Source of the DNA: Maricaulis sp.
GTDB taxonomy: Bacteria; Pseudomonadota; Alphaproteobacteria; Caulobacterales; Maricaulaceae
Direction of reading: 5' to 3'
Length of the DNA: 33,492 bases
NCBI RefSeq assembly: GCF_030149235.1
Contig: NZ_JASBRW010000049.1
Coordinates: 1 to 33,492, forward strand
The notes beneath the pieces are model-generated. The model was not told where the DNA came from. It did not search any database and saw only the letters and a program-made list of their open reading frames with translations. The number at the start of each line of letters is the position of its first letter. The first letter of the stretch is position 1. Below are positions 25,106-33,449 of this stretch, piece after piece. Made by a program: the position numbers and the translations under genes.

Positions 25106-25833
25106 GCACGCGCCTCAGCAATCAGCCCGCGCATGGTCGTGACTGCTTCACGCAGACCGCGGAAAATCGCCTCCCCGATCAGGAAGTGGCCGATATTGAG
25201 CTCGGCCAGCTCAGGAATGGCGGCAACCGGTTTGACGGTGTCATAGGTCAGGCCATGCCCGGCATGCACTTCCAGGCCACGGCGATGCGCTTCTCTGGCG
25301 CCGGCGCGCAGCAATTCCATGTGGCCCGCGACGGCCTCGTCATCCCCGCGCAGAGCCGCTTCGCTATAGGCGCCGGTATGCAGCTCGACCACCGCCGCGC
25401 CCATGGCTTCGGCGACCGCGATCTGGACCGGATCTGCCTCGATGAAGAGGGAGACACGGCAACCGGCATCCGACAGACGGCTGACGAAGGGGGCAATGTG
25501 ATTATGGCCTGCGGCCACATCCAGCCCGCCCTCGGTCGTGCGCTCCTCGCGCTTTTCCGGCACCAGGCAGACCGCGTGGGGTTTGTGGCGCAGGGCGATC
25601 TCGAGCATTTCCTCGGTCGCGGCCATTTCCAGATTGAGCGGCAGCTCGATCTCGGCCATCAGCCGGTCGATATCCTCGTCCGTGATATGGCGACGGTCTT
25701 CGCGCAGATGCGCGGTAATACCGTCCGCGCCGCTTTCAGCCGCCTGACGGGCTGCGCGTACCGGGTCGGGATGGGTTCCCCCGCGCGCGTTCCGGATAGT
25801 GGCCACGTGATCGATATTGACGCCCAGGCGCAT
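25102..25833 (-). CDS. pdxJ: Pyridoxine 5'-phosphate synthase
   Basis: A 243-residue TIM-barrel enzyme that condenses 1-deoxyxylulose 5-phosphate with 3-amino-2-oxopropyl phosphate to form pyridoxine 5'-phosphate. Conserved pieces are the start [26 protein letters not shown] (42-50), NLEMA with Glu69, and the C-terminal [12 protein letters not shown]. It begins 2 bases after the pyrE stop. The length is normal for the family. Confidence 0.97.
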   Translation of the reverse strand: MRLGVNIDHVATIRNARGGTHPDPVRAARQAAESGADGITAHLREDRRHITDEDIDRLMAEIELPLNLEMAATEEMLEIALRHKPHAVCLVPEKREERTTEGGLDVAAGHNHIAPFVSRLSDAGCRVSLFIEADPVQIAVAEAMGAAVVELHTGAYSEAALRGDDEAVAGHMELLRAGAREAHRRGLEVHAGHGLTYDTVKPVAAIPELAELNIGHFLIGEAIFRGLREAVTTMRGLIAEARA

Positions 25834-25835
25834 GA

Positions 25836-26420
25836 TCAGGCGAGCCCCCGGCTACCCGGCTTGATCGCGGGAATGGCAGCCAGCTCGGGCGGCAGCTTGT
25901 CAGCCTCATAGGCCGGCACCTTGTACTGCGCCAGAGAGATCAGCGGCACGCCGACATCGGCCTCGCCACCGGAACGATCCACCAGACAGCCTTCCGCAAT
26001 CACGGTCGCGCCGGTGGCATTGATCGCCTCGATGCATTCGCGCGAGGACAGCCCCGTGGTGACAATGTCTTCGATCACCAGCACTTTGTCGTCGGAGGAG
26101 AGTTCAAAACCGCGGCGCAGGGTGAACTCGCCATCCTGGCGCTCCACATACAGCGCTTTCAGGCCCATGTGACGAGCGGTTTCATAACCCGGCACGATGC
26201 CGCCAACAGCGGGCGAGACGATAACGGTCGGCTCGATATCGAGCTCGGCGCGGACCTTTTCCGCCAGAGCCTTGCACAGGCGTTCGGTGCGGGCCGGTTC
26301 GGAAAAGACCCGGGCCTTCTGCAGGAATACCGGGCTGCGCAGGCCCGAAGACAGAATGAAATGCCCTTCCAGCAGGGCTCCGGCACCACGGAATTCCTCA
26401 AGCACTTCGTCGCGGGTCAT
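25836..26420 (-). CDS. pyrE: Orotate phosphoribosyltransferase
   Basis: A 194-residue type I phosphoribosyltransferase converting orotate and PRPP to OMP in pyrimidine synthesis. The PRPP-binding motif [11 protein letters not shown] lies around residues 114-124. [15 protein letters not shown] near the start and [15 protein letters not shown] are typical of the alphaproteobacterial form. It overlaps the rsh stop by four bases (ATGA). No attenuator-like structure is seen, as expected for an internal operon gene. Confidence 0.96.
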   Translation of the reverse strand: MTRDEVLEEFRGAGALLEGHFILSSGLRSPVFLQKARVFSEPARTERLCKALAEKVRAELDIEPTVIVSPAVGGIVPGYETARHMGLKALYVERQDGEFTLRRGFELSSDDKVLVIEDIVTTGLSSRECIEAINATGATVIAEGCLVDRSGGEADVGVPLISLAQYKVPAYEADKLPPELAAIPAIKPGSRGLA

Positions 26421-28654
26421 AACTCGTCCACTTCATTTTCTTCCAGTTCCGCCCGCATGCGCTCGGCCGAGACAACGACCTGGCTCATACGCAGAGCGGC
26501 CAGCAAATTGGCCAGATGGCGGGTGTCAAATACTTCGACATCAAACAGCATTTCAAAAAAGTCCGGCGCCCGGTTGAGGGTGCGGACATTGGCGATGTTC
26601 GCGCGGTTCTCGCCGGCGATCCTGGCCACTTCAGCGAGCGCCCCCGGCTCGTTGTGCATAACCGCCAGTATGCGCGCCATCGACACGGCGGAACCTTCAG
26701 CTTCCGGCGTCCAGGCCAGATCAAGCCAACGATCCATCTCACCGCCCTCGAACTGGGCCAAGCGCTCACAATCGATCGTGTGAATTTCGATACCCTTCTC
26801 CGGGATCAGAACCCCGACGATCCGGTCTCCCGGCAGCGGCGAGCAACACGAGGCGAAATGCAGTGTAACGCCCTGCGTCAGCCCTCGACCGCGGACGAAG
26901 AGCCGCGCCTTGTCGTCTTCGATCAGCTCGCGGTCCTTGGCCTCAGGTCGCTCTTCCTGGCGCCCCGGGAAGGCCGCATTGAGGAAGTCGGCCGACGTAA
27001 TACGCCCACGCCCCAGAGCTTCATACAGGTCTTCGATATTCCCGAGCTCCAACCGGCTGATGGCATCCCCGAGGTCCCCCTCGATCAGCGTCAGGTCCTC
27101 TCGGCGGAAAGCATGATCGGCCATGATCTTGCCGATGCGCAGGAATTCATCGCGCTCGCTTTCGCGGATCAGGCGGCGGATCGCCGCCCGTGCCCGCCCG
27201 GTAATGACGAGGTTCTCCCAACCGGCCGGCGGTTGGCGCACGCCCCCTTTGACGATTTGGACCACATCGCCATTGCGCAACTGGGTCCGCAGCGGGCGCT
27301 CGCGACCATTGATTTTCGCGGCCTCTGTCGTGTGACCGAGCTCGGTATGAACGGCATAGGCGAAGTCGAGCGGCGTTGCCCCCGCCGGCAGCGAGATCAG
27401 ATCCCCCTTCGGCGTGAAGGCGTAGACTTGGTCAGCGAACATTTCGAGCTTGGCGTGCTCGAGAAATTCATCCGGATCGCCACCCTGGTTGAGGATCCCC
27501 ACGAAGGGACGCAGACGATCCAGCGGATCACCGCCCGCAGCCTGGGCCGCATCGGGGTCATAGCGATAAGTCGAATTCTTGTAGCGCCAATGGGCAGCGA
27601 CACCGCTTTCGGCGATCGATTCCATATCCTCGGTGCGGATCTGCAGCTCGATGCGGACGCTGTTCGGACCGATCACCGTGGTGTGTAGCGAACGGTAATT
27701 ATTCGGCTTGGGCACGGAGATGAAATCGCGGAAGCGCTCCGGCACACAGCGCCACGTCTGGTGCACCACGCCGAGCGCCTTGTAGCAATCATCCGGCTCG
27801 GTCACGATCAGACGGAAGGCATAGATATCTGCGATCTCGTCAAAGGTCAGACCCTTTCGCTCGAGCTTGCGCCAGATCGAATAGGATCGCTTCTCCCGGC
27901 CGAAAATACGCGCATCAATGTCGTATTTCATCATCAGCTCGGTGATCGCCTCGGACACGGCTGCGACCTCGTCCGCATGTTCCTCACGCAGGTGCCGGAG
28001 CCGGCGGGTGATCGATTCATGCGCGGCCGGGTTCACATGCTCGAAAGCCAGATCTTCGAGCTCGACGCAAACCCGGTTGATACCAATGCGGCGGGCCAGC
28101 GGGGCATAGATTTCCAGCGTCTCGCGGGCGATGCGCTCGCGTTTTTCCGGCCGGGAAATGGCATCAAGCGTGCGCATATTGTGCAGACGGTCGCAAAGCT
28201 TGACGATCAGGACGCGAACATCAGAGGAAATCGCAACGACCAGTTTCTGCAGGTTTTCCGCCTGCTTGGTACGTTTCGAGCGCAACTCCATCTGGCCCAG
28301 CTTGGTGACGCCATCGACCAGATTGGCGACCTCGTCACCGAACAGCTCCACCAGCTGTTCATGCGTCGCCGGCGTATCCTCGACCGTATCGTGCAGCAGG
28401 CCGGTACAAATGGTGGCGACGTCCATGCGCAGTTCGGACAGGATCACCGCCACTTGAGCGACATGCGCGAAATAGGGTTCACCAGAGGCACGGCGCTGTG
28501 GGCGGTGCGCCTCTTCGGCAAAATCATAGGCTCGGCGCACGAAATCGCCGTCGACGGTCGGGAAATACCGTTCGATACGGGCAACCAGCTCGTCCGCACT
28601 AGGAATGGCGGGCGGCGGCGAGGCCAGGTTGGGTGACGTCGCGCCGGAACTCAA
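26417..28654 (-). CDS. rsh: Bifunctional (p)ppGpp synthetase/hydrolase (RelA/SpoT homologue)
   Basis: A 745-residue stringent-response enzyme. The N-terminal hydrolase domain keeps His64 (YFAHVA) and the HD pair at 88-89 with Glu92-Asp93 (LLHDTVEDT), so hydrolysis is expected. The synthetase domain shows [32 protein letters not shown] and ELQIRT, also intact. TGS ([22 protein letters not shown]), helical and ACT domains follow. It is thus the single long RSH typical of alphaproteobacteria. The start is TTG six bases after the rpoZ stop with no clear Shine-Dalgarno. No ATG exists before the conserved HD domain, so a TTG start or coupling from rpoZ is required. Confidence 0.96.
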   Translation of the reverse strand: MSSGATSPNLASPPPAIPSADELVARIERYFPTVDGDFVRRAYDFAEEAHRPQRRASGEPYFAHVAQVAVILSELRMDVATICTGLLHDTVEDTPATHEQLVELFGDEVANLVDGVTKLGQMELRSKRTKQAENLQKLVVAISSDVRVLIVKLCDRLHNMRTLDAISRPEKRERIARETLEIYAPLARRIGINRVCVELEDLAFEHVNPAAHESITRRLRHLREEHADEVAAVSEAITELMMKYDIDARIFGREKRSYSIWRKLERKGLTFDEIADIYAFRLIVTEPDDCYKALGVVHQTWRCVPERFRDFISVPKPNNYRSLHTTVIGPNSVRIELQIRTEDMESIAESGVAAHWRYKNSTYRYDPDAAQAAGGDPLDRLRPFVGILNQGGDPDEFLEHAKLEMFADQVYAFTPKGDLISLPAGATPLDFAYAVHTELGHTTEAAKINGRERPLRTQLRNGDVVQIVKGGVRQPPAGWENLVITGRARAAIRRLIRESERDEFLRIGKIMADHAFRREDLTLIEGDLGDAISRLELGNIEDLYEALGRGRITSADFLNAAFPGRQEERPEAKDRELIEDDKARLFVRGRGLTQGVTLHFASCCSPLPGDRIVGVLIPEKGIEIHTIDCERLAQFEGGEMDRWLDLAWTPEAEGSAVSMARILAVMHNEPGALAEVARIAGENRANIANVRTLNRAPDFFEMLFDVEVFDTRHLANLLAALRMSQVVVSAERMRAELEENEVDEL

Positions 28655-28660
28655 CGCGGG

Positions 28661-29041
28661 TTAGAGGCGGCCGTCCGGCGCGCCATCCCGGTCGGCCTGA
28701 AGGGCCTTGAGCATTTCCGACTCGTCCAGCTCGATCGGTGCCGGCAGAGCTTCCATCTCTGCCTCCGCAGGCGCGGCTGAAGCGGTGACGTTCTCCTGCT
28801 CTTCGTCCTCGCTTGGCAGCACGCGCTGCAGACCGGTGACGAGGCTCTCCTTGAGGCCGTCCATGTCGAGCGTCTCGTCAGCGATCTCGCGCAGGGCGAC
28901 GACCGGGTTCTTGTCGTTATCGCGATCGATCGTCAGCGCGCTCCCGGCCGAGATATTGCGGGCGCGGTGCGCAGCCAGCAGGACCAGGCGGAAACGGTTC
29001 GGAATTTTTTCGATGCAGTCTTCGACAGTAACGCGGGCCAT
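28661..29041 (-). CDS. rpoZ: DNA-directed RNA polymerase omega subunit
   Basis: A 126-residue omega subunit, longer than the roughly 90 residues of E. coli because of an acidic, Ala/Glu/Pro-rich C-terminal tail. The conserved core is [29 protein letters not shown] (residues 2-30), with [10 protein letters not shown] following. Omega supports RNA polymerase assembly and, in proteobacteria, ppGpp binding at site 1 with beta-prime, so its pairing with rsh is meaningful. ATG 29041 has AAGGAG nine bases upstream and gives the family start; an in-frame start at 29065 is less likely. Confidence 0.96.
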   Translation of the reverse strand: MARVTVEDCIEKIPNRFRLVLLAAHRARNISAGSALTIDRDNDKNPVVALREIADETLDMDGLKESLVTGLQRVLPSEDEEQENVTASAAPAEAEMEALPAPIELDESEMLKALQADRDGAPDGRL

Positions 29042-29080
29042 GCGCGCAGTCTCCTTGACGGACAATTCTAGGAACCGCGT

Positions 29081-29109
29081 TACCTATCCTCGCACGCGCA
29101 CAAAAACAA
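29081..29109 (-). promoter_or_regulatory. Candidate promoter of the rpoZ-rsh operon
   Basis: Reading the minus strand, TTGTTT (29109-29104) is followed by a 17-base spacer and TAGGTA (29086-29081). This would start transcription about 35 bases before the rpoZ ATG. The match is partial but the spacing is ideal and it sits in the only gap before the long housekeeping series. Its -35 box lies within the T-tract of the folK terminator. Confidence 0.4.
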
Positions 29110-29127
29110 GGCCCTGCTGCGCCTTGT
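29102..29127 (-). terminator. Intrinsic terminator downstream of folK
   Basis: On the minus strand, two bases after the folK stop codon, a 7-base-pair stem ACAAGGC/GCCTTGT encloses an 8-base loop and runs into TTTTT. This is the classical rho-independent arrangement, although the stem is short. It would end folK transcription before rpoZ, and the T-run also forms part of the putative rpoZ -35 region. Confidence 0.6.
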
Positions 29128-29129
29128 GA

Positions 29130-29675
29130 TCAGTTATTCTGCAAAGGGCGCGTCACATCTAGATCGGCGGCGGGCAATGCCTCAACGAGGGCCGCAATCC
29201 CCTCACGGGTTTGCGGGTGCACCCAGTCCGGCGCGATCTGGGCCAGGGGACACAAGACAAAGGCCCGGCTGCCCATGCGCGGATGCGGCAGCAGCGGCCC
29301 GGGTGCCTGCGACACTTCCCCGCGACAATCGACCAGATCGAGATCCAGGGGACGCGGCGCATTGCGCACCGAACGCTCGCGTCCGAACTCGGCCTCGATC
29401 CCATGCAGGCAGGCTAGGATCTCGCCGCTCGTCAGCGTCGATGCAACCTCGATCACAGCATTGACATAAGGCGGGTCGGACGGGTCCGGCCAGGCCGGGC
29501 TGGCCCAGAAACCCGACCGCTTGAGAACGAGCAAGCCCGCTGCCTCCATCGCCGCGATGGCGGCTTGCAGGGTTTCGGCGGGGCTGAGATTTCCCGATGG
29601 CAGGTTAGCCCCCAAGCCGATATAGATCGCCCCTGTATTGCTTTGATAATTTTTATCCAGGGTATTTTGCGCCAT
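29130..29675 (-). CDS. folK: 2-amino-4-hydroxy-6-hydroxymethyldihydropteridine pyrophosphokinase
   Basis: A 181-residue folate-pathway enzyme (HPPK) that transfers pyrophosphate from ATP to 6-hydroxymethyl-7,8-dihydropterin. The signature RNAPRPLDLDLVD supplies the magnesium-binding aspartates and is followed by LPHPRMGSRAFVLCPL, both standard. IYIGLGANLPSGN marks the N-terminal strand, preceded by an unusual 16-residue polar leader. ATG 29675 overlaps the start codon of the divergent NYN gene (shared CATG); no alternative ATG lies before the conserved core. folP and folB are not adjacent. Confidence 0.95.
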   Translation of the reverse strand: MAQNTLDKNYQSNTGAIYIGLGANLPSGNLSPAETLQAAIAAMEAAGLLVLKRSGFWASPAWPDPSDPPYVNAVIEVASTLTSGEILACLHGIEAEFGRERSVRNAPRPLDLDLVDCRGEVSQAPGPLLPHPRMGSRAFVLCPLAQIAPDWVHPQTREGIAALVEALPAADLDVTRPLQNN

Positions 29676-30207
29676 GACGTTTTATCCGGACGAGCGCATC
29701 GGGCTTTTCATCGATGGCGCCAATGTCTTTTCCACCACGAAATCCCTCGACTTCGATATCGACTTCAAACGCCTGCTGGACGAATTTCGCAAGCGCGGAC
29801 GGCTGTTGCGGGCCAATTACTACACCGCCCTGCTCGAGCAGGACGACTATAACCCCCTGAAACCCCTGGTCGACTGGCTCGATTACAATGGGTTTTCGGT
29901 GGTCAGCAAGCGGGCCAAGGAATTCACCGATGACCAGGGGCGTCGGCGCATCAAGGGCGACATGGATATCGAACTGGCCATCGATATGGTCGAGGCCGCC
30001 GACTATCTTGATCATATCATCCTGTTTTCCGGCGATGGCGACTTCTGCCGTGCCGTCAAGGCGGTTCAGAACCGCGGCACGCGGGTCAGCGTCGTCTCCT
30101 CGCTGCGCACCAGCCCGCCGATGATCGCCGACGAGCTACGCCGGGTGGCCGATAATTTCATCGAGCTGCGCGATCTGGAACACATGATTGGCCGCGGCGG
30201 GGAATGA
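29674..30207 (+). CDS. NYN-domain (LabA/DUF88-type) putative ribonuclease
   Basis: A 177-residue protein of the NYN/PIN-like nuclease superfamily. The expected acidic pocket is visible: FIDGANVF with Asp14, GDMDIELAIDM around 92-102, and FSGDGDFCRAV around 115-125. These are the positions of metal-binding aspartates in LabA-like proteins. Family members are proposed RNases, but the substrate is unknown. It is divergent from folK with overlapping start codons, and its stop overlaps the start of the uracil-DNA glycosylase gene (ATGA), so the two proteins are probably co-produced. Confidence 0.92.
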   Translation: MTFYPDERIGLFIDGANVFSTTKSLDFDIDFKRLLDEFRKRGRLLRANYYTALLEQDDYNPLKPLVDWLDYNGFSVVSKRAKEFTDDQGRRRIKGDMDIELAIDMVEAADYLDHIILFSGDGDFCRAVKAVQNRGTRVSVVSSLRTSPPMIADELRRVADNFIELRDLEHMIGRGGE

Positions 30208-30863
30208 TGCTGATGCTTCGCCCTGAACCGCCCCTCACCTGCGATTTGTGTCCGCGCCTAGTAAGCTATCGCGAGGACACCGCCAGAAGCTATCCGGACT
30301 GGCACAATGCGCCGGTTGCCTCCTTCGGCCAGGACAATGCCCGCCTGCTGATCGTCGGCCTGGCGCCGGGCCTGCGCGGCGCAAACCGCACCGGGCGCCC
30401 GTTTACCGGCGACTGGGCCGGTGACCTGCTCTATGCGACGCTGGGCAATCACGGCTTCACCCGCGGTACGTATGACAGCCGCGCCGATGACGGATTGGAA
30501 CTGGTCGACGCCATGATCACCAATGCCGTGCGCTGCGTCCCACCGGAGAACAAGCCCGTGGGTGCGGAGGCCAATGCCTGTCGGCCCTTCCTGACCGATC
30601 GCATCGCTGCCATGCCGGACCTCAAGGCGGTTCTGGTGCTCGGCAAGATCGCCCACGATAATACAGTCCGGGCGCTCGGCCTGAGGCTCAAGGATGTCGC
30701 TTTCGGCCACGGCGCCGAGGCGCAGGTCGCCGGGCCGAACGGGCCGGTGCAGATGTTCGGCAGCTATCACTGCTCGCGCTACAACACCAATACCGGCCGA
30801 CTGACCGAGGACATGTTCAACGCCGTCTTCGCGCGGATCCGCGCCTATCTCGACGCGCTTTGA
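30204..30863 (+). CDS. Uracil-DNA glycosylase, family 5 (UDGb-like)
   Basis: A 219-residue DNA repair glycosylase. Four cysteines in the pattern C13-x2-C16 and C111, C126 are placed as in the iron-sulfur-cluster UDG families 4 and 5. Motif 1 is GLAPGLRGANRTGRPFTGDWAG (about 52-73), where the residue after GLAPG differs from the Asn/Asp of other families. The C-terminal motif is GSYHCSRYNTNTGRLTEDM. Together these match family 5 (UDGb), which removes uracil and some deaminated or damaged bases. The start lies in a cluster of ATGs (30204, 30207, 30213); the first overlaps the NYN stop. Its end overlaps the convergent small gene by 19 bases. Confidence 0.92.
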   Translation: MMLMLRPEPPLTCDLCPRLVSYREDTARSYPDWHNAPVASFGQDNARLLIVGLAPGLRGANRTGRPFTGDWAGDLLYATLGNHGFTRGTYDSRADDGLELVDAMITNAVRCVPPENKPVGAEANACRPFLTDRIAAMPDLKAVLVLGKIAHDNTVRALGLRLKDVAFGHGAEAQVAGPNGPVQMFGSYHCSRYNTNTGRLTEDMFNAVFARIRAYLDAL

Positions 30864-31042
30864 GCTCGCGCGTTCACGAGCGGATCGAAAAGTCGGATGG
30901 CGGCGTCAAATTTATCGCGGCAGCCCGGATTGCAGAAGCCGACGGTCTGGCCGCGATAACGGGTCAGGCTATCGGGCGACACCGGTTTACCCGACCAGGG
31001 ACAATGGGCGTTCAAGACCTCGCGGCTGGCAAATTCCGGCAT
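30845..31042 (-). CDS. Small Cys-rich protein, YHS/TRASH-like metal-binding domain
   Basis: A 65-residue protein dominated by one motif: HCPWSGKPV, then about 15 residues with LTRYRGQTVGF, then CNPGCRDKF. This resembles YHS/TRASH-type treble-clef modules, where the three Cys (14, 37, 41) and nearby His could bind a metal. Homologues may carry a misleading glutathione S-transferase label; the sequence does not show that fold. ATG 31042 is chosen; an in-frame ATG at 31054 would add four residues. The frame stays open much further upstream, but that part is antisense to the GlxA gene and looks non-coding. Confidence 0.75.
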   Translation of the reverse strand: MPEFASREVLNAHCPWSGKPVSPDSLTRYRGQTVGFCNPGCRDKFDAAIRLFDPLVNARAQSASR

Positions 31043-31111
31043 GTTTATTCTCATTCGGATTGTTAGAGTTTTAGCTAGAATACAGGCCGGAATCTTGGCA
31101 TAAACGACGAC

Positions 31112-32107
31112 ATGCCCTCCTTTTCTGCCAAAACCGATACAGAGCAGCGCCGCGTCGCTTTCGTCCTGTTCGAAAACGCCAAGATGCTCGACATCACCGG
31201 GCCGCTCCAGGTTTTCGCGGATGCCAACGAGATCCTGGGCCGGGAGGCCTATGTCACCGTTCTCGCATCGCTCTATGGCGGACCGGTTGAGACCGACACC
31301 GGCGTATTGCTCAACACCAGACGCCTCGCCGGCGTCGGCCTGGACGATATGGATACGCTGATGGTGTCGGGCGGCAACGGGGTGCACCCGGCCGCGCGTG
31401 ACCCGCGCCTGATCGGAGCGATCCGCCTCGCGAGCCGCAAATGCGGTCGTATTGCCTCGACCTGTACCGGCGCCTTCTTGCTGGGTGCCGCAGATTTGCT
31501 GGATTGCCGTCGTGCGGTCACACATTGGAATGCCTGCGAGGATCTCGCTCGCGCCTATCCGGACTGCCAGGTCGAGCCGGACCCGATCTTCATCGAGGAT
31601 CGCGGGGTGTGGACGTCAGCGGGCGTTACAGCCGGCATTGATCTCGCCCTCGCCATGGTCGAGGCCGATCATGGACGCGATACGGCGCTGGAGCTGGCGC
31701 GCCATCTTCTCGTTTATGTCAAACGGCCCGGCGGCCAGTCCCAGTTCAGCGAAGCGCTGCAACAACAGACCCGCACCGCGACCGGCCGGTTCGATGCGCT
31801 GCATTTCTGGATGAAGGATAATCTCACCGCCGATTTGCGCGTCGAACAGCTCGCGGTTCGCTGTGCCATGAGCCCGCGCAATTTTGCCCGCATCTATGCC
31901 GAGGAAACCGGACAGACGCCGGCCCGCGCGGTTGAGCAAATGCGTGTGGAAGCGGCCCGCCAGGCTCTGGAAGACCCCGACCAGTCGATCAAGGACGTCG
32001 CGACCCGTTGCGGTTTTGGCAGTGATGAACGCATGCGGCGCAGTTTCACGCGCCTGCTTGGGGTCTCGCCACAGGCCTATCGCAAGAACTTCGCGATGGC
32101 GCTCTAG
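31112..32107 (+). CDS. GlxA family transcriptional regulator (DJ-1/PfpI-like domain plus AraC HTH)
   Basis: A 331-residue regulator. The N-terminal domain (about 14-185) is DJ-1/PfpI-like, with [23 protein letters not shown] and [15 protein letters not shown], where the Cys sits at the nucleophile-elbow position. The C-terminal domain (about 230-328) is an AraC-type double helix-turn-helix, with [21 protein letters not shown] and [22 protein letters not shown]. It resembles GlxA/ArgR/GbdR-like sensors of metabolites; the ligand is unknown. The 69-base space to the divergent YHS-like gene is short and could carry both promoters. No strong ribosome site precedes the ATG. Confidence 0.93.
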   Translation: MPSFSAKTDTEQRRVAFVLFENAKMLDITGPLQVFADANEILGREAYVTVLASLYGGPVETDTGVLLNTRRLAGVGLDDMDTLMVSGGNGVHPAARDPRLIGAIRLASRKCGRIASTCTGAFLLGAADLLDCRRAVTHWNACEDLARAYPDCQVEPDPIFIEDRGVWTSAGVTAGIDLALAMVEADHGRDTALELARHLLVYVKRPGGQSQFSEALQQQTRTATGRFDALHFWMKDNLTADLRVEQLAVRCAMSPRNFARIYAEETGQTPARAVEQMRVEAARQALEDPDQSIKDVATRCGFGSDERMRRSFTRLLGVSPQAYRKNFAMAL

Positions 32108-32571
32108 CCGCGTTCCTTCATCAGTCGGGCTTTCTGCTTGTTCCAGTCCCGATCCTTGATGGTCTGACGCTTGTCGACCGTCTTCTTGCCTTTGGCCAGA
32201 CCAATCAGGAGCTTGGCCATCCCCCGGTCGTTGAAATAGAGCCGCAGCGGGATGATGGTCCGCCCTTCGCGGGCGACAGCGCCTTGCAACTTGGCGATCT
32301 CGCGCCGCTTGAGCAGGAGTTTGCGGTGCCGGCGCGGCTCATGATTGAAGCGATTGGCCGGACCATAGGTCGGAATATCGGAATTGATCAGCCAGACTTC
32401 ATCACGTTCCGGGCTGACATAGGACTCGGCGATATTCGCCTTACCCTCGCGCAAGGACTTCACCTCCGAACCGACCAGGGCCAGACCCGCTTCGAAGGTT
32501 TCCTCGATTTCGTAATCGAACCGGGCTCGGCGATTGATCGCAATGGCCCCGTCCTCGCGCGGTTTGTTCAT
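32104..32571 (-). CDS. smpB: SsrA-binding protein SmpB
   Basis: A 155-residue OB-fold protein that carries tmRNA to stalled ribosomes in trans-translation. Conserved parts are [24 protein letters not shown], the basic [13 protein letters not shown] segment and the C-terminal [17 protein letters not shown] tail, which enters the mRNA channel. ATG overlaps the dapA stop (ATGA), and its stop overlaps the GlxA stop on CTAG. The tmRNA gene ssrA is not in the window. Confidence 0.97.
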   Translation of the reverse strand: MNKPREDGAIAINRRARFDYEIEETFEAGLALVGSEVKSLREGKANIAESYVSPERDEVWLINSDIPTYGPANRFNHEPRRHRKLLLKRREIAKLQGAVAREGRTIIPLRLYFNDRGMAKLLIGLAKGKKTVDKRQTIKDRDWNKQKARLMKERG

Positions 32572-33449
32572 GCCGGCTCCAGCAGGCCTGCAATAGCCAT
32601 GGCATCGCGCACGGCAGCCTGCGAGGCTTCGGCCGGCTCCGTCAACGGCAGGCGAAGCTCACGCGAGCAAACGCCGAGCAGCGACATCGCATACTTGGCC
32701 GGTCCCGGGCTCGAGGATGTAAACAGCGCATGATGCAACGGCAAAAGCTGGTCATTGAGCTGGCGCGCCAGGGCCCAGTCACCATTCAGCGTCGCCTCCT
32801 GGAAACGCGCACAGAGTTCCGGCGCGACATTGGAGGTCACGGAGATCGCGCCCACGCCACCGGTGGCATTATAGCCCAGCGTCGTCGGATCATCGCCGGA
32901 CAGCTGAACAAAATCCTCTCCAATCAGGCGGCGATGTTCCGACACCCGCGCCATGTCCCCGGTGGCATCCTTGATGCCGATCACATTGGACAGGCGGGAA
33001 ATCCGGGCGACCGTCTCGGCGTCGATATCGACGACCGTCCGGCCCGGGACATTATAAACAATGATCGGCAGATCGCAGGACGCGTTGATCGCGGCAAAAT
33101 GCTGATACAGGCCTTCCGCATTGGGCTTGTTGTAATATGGCGCAACAACGAGGCCGGCGTTCGCACCCAGCTCAAGGGCCCGTTTGTGGTTGGCGATCGC
33201 AACTGCAGTTGCGTTCGACCCCGTACCGGCAATAACAGGCACCCGGCCGGCGGCGGTTTTCACAACGATTTCAACCACGCGCATGTGTTCTTCGAAGGTC
33301 AGCGTCGCCGATTCACCGGTGGTTCCGCAGGGGACGAGCCCGTGCGTGCCAGCCGCGATCTGACGTTCTGCAAGCGCGGCAACCATATCTTCATCGACGG
33401 CACCGTTCTTGAAAGGCGTGACGAGCGCAGTGATGGAGCCCTTGAACAT
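32568..33449 (-). CDS. dapA: 4-hydroxy-tetrahydrodipicolinate synthase
   Basis: A 293-residue TIM-barrel aldolase that condenses pyruvate with aspartate semialdehyde, committing to lysine and diaminopimelate synthesis. The active-site residues are visible: the Thr43-Thr44 pair in CGTTGES, Tyr132 and Arg137 in VYNVPGRT, and Schiff-base Lys160 in GIKDATGD. Length and motifs are fully standard. The 43 bases upstream to the window edge show no strong ribosome site or promoter. dapA-smpB coupling is common in alphaproteobacteria. Confidence 0.97.
   Translation of the reverse strand: MFKGSITALVTPFKNGAVDEDMVAALAERQIAAGTHGLVPCGTTGESATLTFEEHMRVVEIVVKTAAGRVPVIAGTGSNATAVAIANHKRALELGANAGLVVAPYYNKPNAEGLYQHFAAINASCDLPIIVYNVPGRTVVDIDAETVARISRLSNVIGIKDATGDMARVSEHRRLIGEDFVQLSGDDPTTLGYNATGGVGAISVTSNVAPELCARFQEATLNGDWALARQLNDQLLPLHHALFTSSSPGPAKYAMSLLGVCSRELRLPLTEPAEASQAAVRDAMAIAGLLEPA

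Noticed and set aside
26516..28636. Two long plus-strand frames opposite rsh
   Set aside because: Same GC-frame effect; no start signals and no coherent protein features.
31053..31081. TTGTTA and TAGAAT as a promoter for the GlxA gene
   Set aside because: Spacing between them is only 10 bases, incompatible with a normal sigma-70-type promoter.
30845..31525. 226-residue version of the YHS-like gene
   Set aside because: The upstream 160 codons are antisense to the GlxA regulator and show no conserved features; the family-like part starts at 31042.
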